DNA of 45,912 bases, taken from assembly GCA_023257655.1 (NCBI GenBank), contig JALRBQ010000100.1, forward strand, positions 1-45,912, in the 5' to 3' direction. Positions within the stretch are counted from its first letter, which is position 1. Each line of letters begins with the position of its first letter. The notes under the pieces were generated by a model. It saw only the letters and a program-made list of their open reading frames with translations, made no database searches and was not told the origin of the DNA. This DNA comes from Pseudomonadales bacterium (lineage in GTDB: Bacteria > Pseudomonadota > Gammaproteobacteria > Pseudomonadales > Pseudohongiellaceae). This document shows, piece by piece, positions 7,233 to 15,524 of this stretch. The position numbers were made by a program, and so were the translations under genes.

Positions 7233-8999
7233 CTAGTTACTGGTCTTGTGGTAGGAGAAATAACCGATGAACATTTCGTCCCAACTCTGGGCGCCACCGT
7301 GCACAGTGGCAGCCGGATCCGGGTTACCGAGATTGTACTGGGAGTTGTCGAAAGCCCCTTCGATCATCACCCGCGATCCCGCGGGCAACAGCATCGGCTC
7401 GGACAGACGGTAGGTCGGCTGCCAGGCAAAGTTGTAGTCCGGGACATTGATAATGTCGTCGCGAGTGCCGTCGGGATACACCACGCTCATGCGCATGTTC
7501 TTGCCACGGTAATGCATGTGTGGGCGCACGCCGTGCAGCAGGACCTCGTCCTCGAATACGTACGACGCACTCATCCGGTGATCCGCGACGCCGGGCGGAA
7601 TGACAATGTTGTCGCCGCCGTGGCTGAGCGAATAGGTGGAGTACTGGAATTTGGGGGCGGTGTCCGCGAAGTAGAGTCCGATGCGGGTCTTGTCCACCGT
7701 TTCCTTGCCGAAGGTCGTGTAGTGCACGGACATCTGAATCGCCGAACCCTTGGGCACGAACATGCCGGAGTTTTCCGGATAGGTTACGGCCTCGTCCTTG
7801 CCCGGCGCGTAGCCCTCGAGGAATTCACGGTAGCTGTCGTTCTCACCCTCGACGATCGCCTCGGCGTAATCGGCGGGCACGATGTAGCTTAATAGATGGT
7901 GCAGTACGCGACGATCACCGGGGATGTGCTGGACGGATTTGACCCACTTGTCTTCGGCAAACGGCAGGTTGATTGTGACGTTTTCATAATCGAGCACACC
8001 CGTAGCCGGTACTGTGAACGCAGGCACTTCAACGATGTAGTCCGGCTCACCCAGCTGCCACTCCGATTGCGGCGGGTGAATCAGGGTCAGAGGATCGACC
8101 TCACTGCTGCCACGGGGAGCACCGGCATCGATCCAGTGCACCAAGGTCTGTAATTCAGCCGGAGAAATATAGCGGGCATTCAGGAAATGGTTGATGCTGG
8201 GATCGACCTGGGCGGGAGGCATGCGCTTGGTCATCATGACTTCCTTCATCATTGGCGACCACCCCTGCACCATCATGTGGGAGTTCATCGCGAACGGCGC
8301 TATACCCCCTTCGATATGGCAGCTTACACACTTCTCTTCCAGAATCGGGGCCACTTCGGTGGCGTAGTCCGGCACATGGCTCGCGTGTTGTTCGCGGGCA
8401 GGAAACGACAGGTCACAACCGTTGGCCGGCGCTGTCACTGTGCCGTCACGTGGCACCGGATCGCGGGCAACGGCGGCAGTCAGCGTATCCGCCAGGAAGC
8501 TGGTGCCTGCTCGCGCGGGAATCTTGAATTCGGGGCGAGCCCGCTGGGAATCGATGTCGAGCCCACCGCGGTAGAGCACTTGCAGACGGTTCGGCTCCAG
8601 CACAACGATCTCGCCAGCCTTGGTCAGACCCAGGCTCTCGGCCACGAGCTGACTGTCGTCAAGCAGAATCGGGATATCGAAATGGTGCAGTTCCGCCATC
8701 TTGCGGATCTCAGCGAGACTGTCTTGCGCCGAAGAATCGATACCGAGGAACGTCACACCCTGGCGCTCCCAGGTCGTGCGCAAAAGACGGTATTTGGGCA
8801 ACTTCTCGATATTCTCCAGGCAGTGTGCCGACGTGGAAATCAGCACCACAGCCCGGCTGTCACCGTATTTGATCAACTGGTGTGAGTTGCCCTGATGATC
8901 GAGCAGCGCGAAATTACCAATGCGATTGCTGCCCGCATTCGCTTGCAGGGAGAGGCTCGCCAGCGCGACAAGCATCAATACCCGATACATGTTTTTCAT
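7233..8999 (-). CDS. Redoxin-cytochrome c-copper type II monooxygenase fusion (PHM-like), paralog 2
   Basis: This 588-residue protein has the same architecture as its downstream neighbour: signal peptide (about 1-22), redoxin-like domain with one Cys (C60), linker Cys C195 in GCDLSFP, and haem motif CVSCH at 224-228. The copper monooxygenase domain keeps H367 and H368, H426, H494 and H496, and M576. The start is the ATG at 8999, 7 bases after AAGGA; a TTG six bases upstream was rejected. The two paralogs share long conserved blocks (LEGYAPGK, LGEPDYIV, SWDEMFIGY), indicating tandem duplication. The roughly 200-base gap between them suggests they may still be co-transcribed. An extracytoplasmic oxidase is inferred; the substrate is unknown. 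Confidence 0.87.
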   Translation of the reverse strand: MKNMYRVLMLVALASLSLQANAGSNRIGNFALLDHQGNSHQLIKYGDSRAVVLISTSAHCLENIEKLPKYRLLRTTWERQGVTFLGIDSSAQDSLAEIRKMAELHHFDIPILLDDSQLVAESLGLTKAGEIVVLEPNRLQVLYRGGLDIDSQRARPEFKIPARAGTSFLADTLTAAVARDPVPRDGTVTAPANGCDLSFPAREQHASHVPDYATEVAPILEEKCVSCHIEGGIAPFAMNSHMMVQGWSPMMKEVMMTKRMPPAQVDPSINHFLNARYISPAELQTLVHWIDAGAPRGSSEVDPLTLIHPPQSEWQLGEPDYIVEVPAFTVPATGVLDYENVTINLPFAEDKWVKSVQHIPGDRRVLHHLLSYIVPADYAEAIVEGENDSYREFLEGYAPGKDEAVTYPENSGMFVPKGSAIQMSVHYTTFGKETVDKTRIGLYFADTAPKFQYSTYSLSHGGDNIVIPPGVADHRMSASYVFEDEVLLHGVRPHMHYRGKNMRMSVVYPDGTRDDIINVPDYNFAWQPTYRLSEPMLLPAGSRVMIEGAFDNSQYNLGNPDPAATVHGGAQSWDEMFIGYFSYHKTSN

Positions 9000-9407
9000 T
9001 GGCAAATCCTTGAATTCCTGAACAGAGGGTTCGCGTTACCTGGCTACCTCTTACCTGCCTGGCTACTTCATCACCGGCACAGCGTTACCGTCACCTGCGG
9101 AGAAGCTGGGCTTGACCGTCACGCGCGCCACCCCCAAGGGAACTCCCTCATCTTTGCGCAAGCTTATCCCACATGCCATTGGCACCACTACACCACAGAC
9201 GTAAGTGTTTGTGACAAATTGAAACGGTTGCTGGCCAAAAAACACCTATTATTCGTAGTAAATACAGATGCTTAGCTATGCGACGGCGCACCAAATTGAC
9301 GCTGCTTTTTGCGTCAGGACAGCGTCAGGACAGCGCCCGGGCGGCACGTGAACCGCCCTGCCAGCGGCCCGCGGAGTCGGTGTGGACCGGTCGGTCTGGA
9401 ACCGGTC
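9000..9407. other. Intergenic region with small repeats
   Basis: This gap of about 400 bases separates the start of the monooxygenase at 8999 from the stop of the HupE/UreJ-type gene at 9408. It must hold the promoter of the tandem monooxygenases. I see a short tandem duplication (GCGTCAGGACA twice, near 9312-9335) and a 7-bp inverted repeat (GACCGGT / ACCGGTC, 9385-9407) just after the neighbouring stop codon. No convincing ORF is present. Confidence 0.5.
9385..9407 (-). terminator. Candidate 3' hairpin of the HupE/UreJ-type gene
   Basis: GACCGGT and ACCGGTC, 9 bases apart, form a 7-bp stem directly after the TGA at 9408-9410 in the direction of transcription. No T tract follows, so intrinsic termination is uncertain. 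Confidence 0.35.
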
Positions 9408-10796
9408 TCAATTGCGGGGCTCGACCTCTCGGCGTTGGCCGTAGGTGGAGATCGCGCTGACCAGCGACCAGCGCCGGAACAATTCATACATCACCCACAG
9501 CACGGCACTGCTGATGATCAGCATCATGCCCCAGCGCATGAGGGCGATGAAGAAGATGGAATCGAAAATCGGCCACTGCAGCTGATATTGGCTCAAGGTT
9601 GTGCCGCGCTCCAGCATCCAGTGCCAGGCGCTGTGGGCGAGCAGTGCAGACAGCAGTATGGTGCCTACCCGTTCCCGCACGAAATACTTGAACAGCACAT
9701 GCAGTACCGGGATCACCAGCAGGAGCACCATCAGTTGGCCCAGTTCGACCCCGATATTGAAGGCGAGCAGCGACGAGAAAAGATGGCCACCGGCGAACTG
9801 CATGGTCTCGCTGAAGATGAACGAGAAACCGAAGCCGTGCACGAGACCGAAGCCGAATGTCACCATCCAGCGATGTTCAAGTTTCGCGCCGACGATATTC
9901 TCAAACGCCATGTACACGATGGACAGGGCGATCAGTGTCTCGATCAGGGGAGGAAACCACAGCGCATTGGGCGTGATACCGAACGCGGCTCCGATCAGGG
10001 TGATGGAGTGCGCGATGGTGAATGAAGTGACGACGGGAATCAGCGCCCTGATGCTGCGCAGCGGAATCACCAGGCAGAACAGGAACAAGAGGTGATCGAT
10101 GCCGTCGAGAATATGCAGGAAGCCCATCTGGATGAAGCGAAAACCTGCCTGGTACCAGCTGGGATCGAGTTCCACCAGACCCGGGTTACCGCGATAGTTG
10201 AACACTCGTTCCGCGCCATTGGGCATCAGAAACCGCAGTACCGTCGTGGTCTCGACTGACAAGGTCCCCAACTCCGGATTCACTGAAAAATCCGATTGCT
10301 CTGACTGGATCGGGTAAGTCACGAGCACGTCCAGTACACCCTGGCGCCAGAACAGATCGACACTGTCATCCAGTGGTGCGCTCAGCACGTTTGCCAGCGC
10401 CGAGTCATAATCCGTGAACGAGCGATTCGAAGGCAGCGACACCCGCGACGCCTGCAGTTGCTTCTCGGTGAGCTCAACACCGTTCTCAAAAAAGTGAATG
10501 GATTCGGTGATGTACACCTGCGCGGCGTCGCGCAGCGCAAATTCGGCCTCGGAGAATTGGAGATAGCCCGGGCCGCGCAAGGGGAACGAAATTTCGCTGA
10601 GTGCCTCCATAGGTACGCGCAAGATCGCAGTCAGCTCATTGCCGACTGGTTTGACGAATGCGTACACAGTGACACGGGAAGGAATGTCATGGGCGTACGC
10701 GCCGAGTGACAGGCATGCCAGCCAAACCAGGCTCAGCAAATGCAACATCAACCGCCTCACTGCGGCGCTCGACAGACTTTGTAAGGGCATCGTCAT
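9408..10796 (-). CDS. HupE/UreJ-type membrane protein with large periplasmic N-domain
   Basis: This protein of up to 462 residues has a signal peptide (hydrophobic run ending AYAHDIPS), a periplasmic beta-rich N-terminal domain (about 35-220) and roughly seven C-terminal membrane helices. His-containing signatures of the HupE/UreJ_2 group are present: GFLHILDGIDHLLFL, FTIAHSITL, GLVHGFGFSF and AFNIGVELGQ. HupE and UreJ relatives are nickel/cobalt permeases or metallocentre accessory proteins; this subgroup has no firm function. Its position between copper monooxygenases and PAL-like lyases suggests metal supply, but the metal is not shown by the sequence. It is divergent from the PAL-like gene at 11022. 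A Met at 10748 is an alternative start nearer the signal sequence. Confidence 0.75.
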   Translation of the reverse strand: MTMPLQSLSSAAVRRLMLHLLSLVWLACLSLGAYAHDIPSRVTVYAFVKPVGNELTAILRVPMEALSEISFPLRGPGYLQFSEAEFALRDAAQVYITESIHFFENGVELTEKQLQASRVSLPSNRSFTDYDSALANVLSAPLDDSVDLFWRQGVLDVLVTYPIQSEQSDFSVNPELGTLSVETTTVLRFLMPNGAERVFNYRGNPGLVELDPSWYQAGFRFIQMGFLHILDGIDHLLFLFCLVIPLRSIRALIPVVTSFTIAHSITLIGAAFGITPNALWFPPLIETLIALSIVYMAFENIVGAKLEHRWMVTFGFGLVHGFGFSFIFSETMQFAGGHLFSSLLAFNIGVELGQLMVLLLVIPVLHVLFKYFVRERVGTILLSALLAHSAWHWMLERGTTLSQYQLQWPIFDSIFFIALMRWGMMLIISSAVLWVMYELFRRWSLVSAISTYGQRREVEPRN

Positions 10797-10935
10797 TTCT
10801 TGTTATTTTCCTAGTAATTCAGCGGCTTAGAACACTGATCGGGTGGGCATTGTAGCAGCATTTTGTCGTTGGTTTTTCGGGTTTCGCGGGACTGTTACAA
10901 ATTCTTACAGGTGCCTCCGGCGAAAAAAAGGCTGC

Positions 10936-10968
10936 CAGTATACTGTCTACTTTTATGGCAGTATACTG
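10936..10968. promoter_or_regulatory. Twin palindromic operator candidate
   Basis: Two copies of the perfect 10-bp palindrome CAGTATACTG lie at 10936-10945 and 10959-10968, with 23 bp between centres, about two helical turns. The second extends to the 12-bp palindrome GCAGTATACTGC. They sit between the divergent HupE/UreJ-type gene and the PAL-like gene, 54 bases before the latter's start. Two dimer sites on one face of the helix suit a repressor or activator controlling both genes. The regulator is not in the window. Confidence 0.6.
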
Positions 10969-11021
10969 CGGCCCTGCTGTAGCCCTACGCGGGCCTTCAC
11001 ACAGACTAAAAGGAGAAGAAC

Positions 11022-12215
11022 ATGTCTAGAATCAAGCTCATACTGGGCGCCTCCCTCATCGTAGCCGTGTCCACACTCGGTTACCTGCAATCCCGGTTCG
11101 AGGCACCGGTCAGCGCTGCCAGCGGTGACGTCATGGCACCGCATTTCCTGGTCGACCCCCTGTGGCCCAAGCCCCTGCCCAATCACTGGGTGCAGGGTCG
11201 CACCATCGGCGTCGATGTTGACGAACGCAATCACATCTTCGTGGTTCATCGAGATCAGGAATCCATGTTTGCACTGCGCACCGAGATCGGCCTGTACGCC
11301 GGCGTGAGCGAGTGCTGTACTCCGGCACCCCCGATTCTTGAATTCGATATCGAAGGCAACCTCGTCAACGCCTGGGGCGGCCCGAAAGAAGGCGCTCCCT
11401 ATGTGTGGCCCTCTTCCAACCACGGCATCGAAATCGCACCGAACGGCGACGTCTGGATCGGTGGTAATGGCCCTGGTGACTCCCACATGCTGGTGTTTAC
11501 TCGCGATGGCGATTACATCCGCACTGTCGGCCTGCCCGGTAATGACCGTGACAGCAACAGCACCGAGCACTTCTCACAGGTCGCCGAAATCGCTATCGAC
11601 CCAAGCGCCGGTGAGGCCTATATCGCCGACGGCTATCGCAACCGCCGAGTCGCAGTAGTGGATGTGGCAACTGGCGCCTTCAAGCGTTATTGGGGTGCAT
11701 ACGGCAACCGACCTGATGATGATGCCGATGTCACTTACACGCCTGGTCAGCCTGGCCCACAACAGTTCCGTGGACCGGTGCACTGTGCCGAGCCCTCCAA
11801 CGACGGCCTGATTTATGTCTGCGACCGCGGTGCAGACCGAATCCAGGTGTTCCGTCCGGATGGCACCTATGTTCGCGAAGTCATTATTTCCCCGGCCACC
11901 CTGTCACAAGGCTCTACCTGGGATATCGCCTTCTCTCCCGATTCCGATCAAGAATTTATCTATCTGGCTGACGGTCAGAATTTCAAGATCTACATCATCG
12001 ACCGTGAGTCCATGGAAGTGCTCTACACCTTCGGTGATGGTGGCCGCCAACCCGGCCTGTTCTACGCGCCACACAGCATCGCCACAGACTCGGAAGGCAA
12101 CATCTATACAACCGAGACTTACGAAGGCAAGCGCGTTCAGAAGTTCCTCTATCAAGGCATGAAGCCGGTTACCGTTCGCGATCGCGCACCGACCTGGCCC
12201 GCCAGCGAACTGTAA
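11022..12215 (+). CDS. PAL-like NHL beta-propeller (peptidyl-alpha-hydroxyglycine amidating lyase family), copy 1
   Basis: This 397-residue exported propeller has an N-terminal signal or anchor (about 5-22) and repeated NHL-type strands such as HGIEIAPNGDVWIGG, EAYIADGYRNRRVAV and DRIQVFRPDG. Compared from memory with rat PAL, the zinc histidines H585, H690 and H786 correspond to H134 (SNHG), H254 (PVHC) and H351 (APHS). Catalytic Y654, R706 and R533 correspond to Y205 (DGY), R269 (CDRG) and R77 (HRDQ). PAL cleaves a hydroxylated glycine into a terminal amide plus glyoxylate. A vicinal Cys pair (C98-C99) is conserved with the next copy. The start follows AAAGGAGAAG. A twin palindrome lies upstream and a terminator downstream. 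The exact substrate is unproven. Confidence 0.85.
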   Translation: MSRIKLILGASLIVAVSTLGYLQSRFEAPVSAASGDVMAPHFLVDPLWPKPLPNHWVQGRTIGVDVDERNHIFVVHRDQESMFALRTEIGLYAGVSECCTPAPPILEFDIEGNLVNAWGGPKEGAPYVWPSSNHGIEIAPNGDVWIGGNGPGDSHMLVFTRDGDYIRTVGLPGNDRDSNSTEHFSQVAEIAIDPSAGEAYIADGYRNRRVAVVDVATGAFKRYWGAYGNRPDDDADVTYTPGQPGPQQFRGPVHCAEPSNDGLIYVCDRGADRIQVFRPDGTYVREVIISPATLSQGSTWDIAFSPDSDQEFIYLADGQNFKIYIIDRESMEVLYTFGDGGRQPGLFYAPHSIATDSEGNIYTTETYEGKRVQKFLYQGMKPVTVRDRAPTWPASEL

Positions 12216-12238
12216 GCGTCCACACCAACGCAACTGCG

Positions 12239-12273
12239 AAAGGCCGTATCGGGAAACCGATACGGCCTTTTAA
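12239..12273 (+). terminator. Rho-independent terminator after first PAL-like gene
   Basis: A 14-bp perfect stem (AAAGGCCGTATCGG / CCGATACGGCCTTT) with a GAAA tetraloop is followed by TTAATTT, 23 bases after the stop codon. It separates the two PAL-like genes into different transcripts. Confidence 0.9.
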
Positions 12274-12689
12274 TTTCTGCGCAGTAGTTTTTCATCAATG
12301 GTTTTCAATCAGCCGTTTTCATTCAGCAATTCTCTGCTAAATGGCTCCGAGCGGCCCCGGTTAGCCGGGCTGACTTCCGCACCAGCCTCACTCCGGAAAG
12401 AGCCTCCTGAGGCGGTCTTTTTCACTCCCTCGACACGGGTCTTTAATTGCCACCGAAGCCAGCCTGGCCCACCGCGCCCTGGTTAACAGGTCAACTTCCA
12501 GCGCCCTAAGAACCCCCGCCGGAATTCACCAAAAAGCTCAGAGAGAATGTTGATCAAAGCTTAGAGACAGACCGGCAGGAATCTGCGCGAAAATTACTCC
12601 CATGCCACTGTTTCTAAGGCGCGGTAATGGTGCTACCTTCGTAGTCACCGCAAGTCTGAAAATCAATAAGAATCCGACAGGAATCAACC
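12274..12689. other. Intergenic region upstream of second PAL-like gene
   Basis: This region of about 415 bases has no supported ORF. It holds a weak hairpin GCCTC-CT-GAGGC at 12402-12413 followed by GGTCTTTTT, which may be an extra terminator, and presumably the promoter of the gene at 12690. No palindrome like that at 10936-10968 is repeated here. Confidence 0.4.
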
Positions 12690-13868
12690 ATGAACAAACT
12701 CGTGAAAACCACCCTTGTGGGACTACTGTTACTCGGCGCGCTCTATTTCGGTCAACACCAACTGCAACAACCGGCGGTCGCTGTCAGCGGCGACCGGCTG
12801 GTGCCCCAGTTTATAGTCGATCCTTTCTGGCCACAGCCACTGCCCAACAAGTGGCTGCTAGGCCGCACGATCGGCGTGGCGGTAGATCCGCGAGACCACA
12901 TCTACATCGTGCACCGCGATCAGGACAGCATGTTCATGGCCCAGGAACTGGCACTGGATCTTGGTCGCGCCGAATGTTGCACGGCAGCACCGCCGATCAT
13001 CGAGTTCGATCGCGATGGCAACCTGATTCGTGCCTGGGGTGGACCAGGCGAAGGCTACACCTGGCCGGAGTCCAATCACGGCATCGAAATTGCTCCGAAT
13101 GGTGATGTCTGGATTGGTGGCAACGGCGGCGGCGATTCCCATGTGCTGGTGTTCACCCAGGAGGGTGACTTCATTCGCGAGATCGGCATTGCCGGTGAGG
13201 ATATCGACAGCAACAGCACAACTCACTTCAGTCGCGTCGCCGAAATCGCCATCGACCCGGTCGCCAATGAAGCCTATCTGGCAGATGGTTATGGCAATAA
13301 ACGAGTAGCCGTTCTCGACGTTGCTACCGGAGCCTTCAAGCGTTACTGGGGCGCCTATGGCAATCGCCCATCCGATGATCGGGTGGCCTATGTCCCCGGC
13401 GCTGCCCTGCCGCAGCAGTTCGTTGGTCCTGTGCATTGCGCTGAGCCGTCACACGACAACTTGATCTATGTCTGTGATCGTGGCGCCGACCGCATCCAGG
13501 TGTTCCGCCCCGATGGCACCTTCGTAAAAGAGGGATTAGTGGCACCTTTGACGTTGAGCGGTTCCGCCTGGGACATTGCCTTCTCGAAAGATGCGGATCA
13601 GGAATTTATCTTCCTCGCCGATGGCTCGAATCACAAAGTGCATATTCTCGACAGACAATCGCTGGAAGTACTCGCCGAATTCGGTGAGGGCGGCCGTCAG
13701 CCCGGCCTGTTCTTCGGCACACACAGCATCGTCACTGACTCGCACGGCGACCTGTATACTACCGAGACCTACGAAGGCAAACGCGTTCAGAAGTTCATCA
13801 ACCAGGGCTTGAAGCCGCTGGCAACCTCCCATCGCGGCGCCCCCTGGCCTGCGAGCGCCCTGCACTAG
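12690..13868 (+). CDS. PAL-like NHL beta-propeller, copy 2
   Basis: This 392-residue protein is a close paralog of the upstream gene, sharing block after block (LVPQFIVDPFWPQPLPN, SNHGIEIAPNGDVWIGGNG, VYVCDRGADRIQVF-type strand). The PAL-like set is intact: H130, H249 and H345 as candidate zinc ligands, Y201 in ADGYGN, R264 in CDRG and R76 in HRDQ. It has an N-terminal hydrophobic signal or anchor (about 8-20) and the conserved vicinal Cys pair C96-C97. AGGA lies 8 bases before the ATG. The presence of two copies next to PHM-like genes suggests substrate specialisation or dosage. Other NHL propellers such as lactonases lack this combination of His, Tyr and Arg positions. Confidence 0.84.
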   Translation: MNKLVKTTLVGLLLLGALYFGQHQLQQPAVAVSGDRLVPQFIVDPFWPQPLPNKWLLGRTIGVAVDPRDHIYIVHRDQDSMFMAQELALDLGRAECCTAAPPIIEFDRDGNLIRAWGGPGEGYTWPESNHGIEIAPNGDVWIGGNGGGDSHVLVFTQEGDFIREIGIAGEDIDSNSTTHFSRVAEIAIDPVANEAYLADGYGNKRVAVLDVATGAFKRYWGAYGNRPSDDRVAYVPGAALPQQFVGPVHCAEPSHDNLIYVCDRGADRIQVFRPDGTFVKEGLVAPLTLSGSAWDIAFSKDADQEFIFLADGSNHKVHILDRQSLEVLAEFGEGGRQPGLFFGTHSIVTDSHGDLYTTETYEGKRVQKFINQGLKPLATSHRGAPWPASALH

Positions 13869-13885
13869 CCAGTGACCGATCCGCA

Positions 13886-13910
13886 CGCGCCGACAGACCA
13901 GGTCGGCGCG
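13886..13910 (+). terminator. GC-rich hairpin after second PAL-like gene
   Basis: A 9-bp perfect stem (CGCGCCGAC / GTCGGCGCG) with a 7-base loop starts 17 bases after the stop codon. It lacks a T tract, so it may stabilise the 3' end rather than terminate transcription on its own. Confidence 0.45.
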
Positions 13911-14129
13911 GAGCGGGACGCAACTTGATCCTCCTGGCGATGTCCTTTATTCTCGGACGCCTCGCCGCGAACTGCCGCGCTGTGGTGCGAAGAGAGAAAG
14001 CTGCGACAGGAAGCCAGAGCGTATCGGTCCTGGCACCGGTCTTAAACCCAGGGATCCAGATCACACGATCTGACCTGCAATCAGAATCAGAACCAAAACT
14101 AAAATCAGAACCAGAAGAGACGTTTTATC

Positions 14130-14702
14130 ATGATCAAATCCCGCATGCTTTGCCTCCTGCTCGCGCTGTGTTCAAGCGCCGTCTTCGCCCAGCAATCCGT
14201 CGAGATCAATTTTCAGTACACCGGCGATCATCGCGTTGACCTGAGCAAGATGCGTGGCCCGATGAAGATCCCGGCGTTCACCGATACGCGCGACGGCGGC
14301 AATCCCTTGCTGATTACCAGCGAAAGCCTCGGCAACGATGCCGCGGCCGGTGGCTACCAGGCCGAGCGAGCCGTCGCAGACATCATTCATGATGCGATGG
14401 TTCAGGGTTTCGAGAAGGGGGGCGCCAAGCTGGTGGAGAGCGGTGAGACTACCAGTCTCGTCGGCAGCCTGGTCGCCTCAGAGGCACAACTGGTCGATCG
14501 CGGTGGGGTTCCTTCTATCCAGATTACCCTGCGCACGAATATCAAGCTGCAAGGCGGTGGACGCACAATCTGGGAGACTACCCTGTTTGGCCGTGGCATC
14601 GCGCCAGTGAGCGACGGTGTCGTCGCTGCAGTACATGCCGCGCTGGATCGCAGCATTCGGGAACTGGTTCAGGATGACTACTTCCTGCTCGAGATCAATT
14701 GA
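14130..14702 (+). CDS. Exported protein of unknown function, possibly YajG-like
   Basis: This 190-residue protein has a clear Sec signal peptide (1-21, cleavage after VFAQ). The mature part alternates short strands and a helix (DIIHDAMVQGFEKGGAKLVESG), then SLVGSLVASEAQLVDRGG and IQITLRTNIKLQGG. That pattern (a helix that yields a tagged sum, then an assembled beta sheet) recalls YajG-type or LPS-assembly-like periplasmic proteins, but the match is by impression only and the lipobox of YajG is missing. The upstream region (14080-14115) has several copies of the hexamer ATCAGA. The gene converges on the pseudo-nuclease gene with a 12-base gap. Confidence 0.65.
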   Translation: MIKSRMLCLLLALCSSAVFAQQSVEINFQYTGDHRVDLSKMRGPMKIPAFTDTRDGGNPLLITSESLGNDAAAGGYQAERAVADIIHDAMVQGFEKGGAKLVESGETTSLVGSLVASEAQLVDRGGVPSIQITLRTNIKLQGGGRTIWETTLFGRGIAPVSDGVVAAVHAALDRSIRELVQDDYFLLEIN

Positions 14703-14714
14703 TCTGAGACAAGG

Positions 14715-15524
14715 CTAGAAACAGCCGAGGCTGGTGTCGAGTGGCAAGAAGCTTGCGACATCGGCTTCGGGAAACAGCGTCAGCCCCGTTAGCGCTTCGA
14801 TCTCCGCAATACTCGTTCGCAAGTCGCAGTGGTGCACATACACCGCCGCGTTCTGCTCCAGCAGGAAAGCCGCACTCTGACCGTCTTCCGTCACGATAAC
14901 TTTGAAGAAGGCATCAGGCACCCGATGTGCCTTGTCAGTGTGTAGCTGCGGAGTCTCTGCCACAGGTCGAAACACGGGTCCGGTCACGACATAGACCAGA
15001 TCGGTTTTGTTTACGAGATTTCTGATCGCCCACTCCAGCCCGTACCACGCCCCCTGGTTCAGGGCACTGCTGCGGGCCACCACGTTCGTGGCATAGTTCA
15101 CATCCTGCCAATAAGGGGTGCCGGCAAAGTTCACCATCGGCACGTACTGCGACCGCACCAGCCCGGTGCCTTCCAGCTCCCGAAAATCACTACTGTCGAG
15201 GGTGTCGGCGATAAAGTTGTCCGGGACGGGTTCGCGCGACAGATTGGATGCTATGCCAATGGAACCGGCAGAGACCTTGTAGGCGACCCAGTCTGCGGAC
15301 TTCGTGTCGGTGTTGTAGGCCATGGCGTAGATTGGTCGCAGGATCAGCTCGTCACCGTCGGCAGCTCCTTGTGGGCAACCGCCGAAGCAGAGCCCGATGC
15401 GATAGTCCTCGGCCAGAGCCGAGTTCGCACCGAATCCGCCCAGTAGCAGGGTCAGCACGGCACACACGCGAGGCAGCTGAACGGCGAAATGATTCATGGC
15501 AAGGGCGATACCCGTCTGGTTCAT
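14715..15524 (-). CDS. Exported DNA/RNA non-specific endonuclease-fold protein lacking the catalytic His
   Basis: This protein of about 269 residues has a signal peptide and the fold of NucA/EndoG nucleases. IYAMAYNTDTKSADWVAY matches the family's N-terminal strand, NYATNVVARSSALNQGAWYGLE matches the metal-binding region (Asn at about N156), and VYVVTGPVF matches the family strand. The hallmark DRGH catalytic motif reads VRSQ (residues 123-126): Asp, Gly and the general-base His are all replaced. The codons are GTG CGG TCG CAG, with no frameshift nearby. It may therefore bind rather than cut nucleic acid, or have a new activity. The start is uncertain: I use the ATG at 15524; 15587 and 15497 are alternatives. 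Confidence 0.72.
   Translation of the reverse strand: MNQTGIALAMNHFAVQLPRVCAVLTLLLGGFGANSALAEDYRIGLCFGGCPQGAADGDELILRPIYAMAYNTDTKSADWVAYKVSAGSIGIASNLSREPVPDNFIADTLDSSDFRELEGTGLVRSQYVPMVNFAGTPYWQDVNYATNVVARSSALNQGAWYGLEWAIRNLVNKTDLVYVVTGPVFRPVAETPQLHTDKAHRVPDAFFKVIVTEDGQSAAFLLEQNAAVYVHHCDLRTSIAEIEALTGLTLFPEADVASFLPLDTSLGCF

Noticed and set aside
11022..13868. Reading the NHL proteins as SMP-30/gluconolactonase-type lactonases
   Set aside because: Lactonase metal ligands (Glu/Asn/Asp) are not evident, whereas three His plus Tyr and two Arg fit PAL positions.
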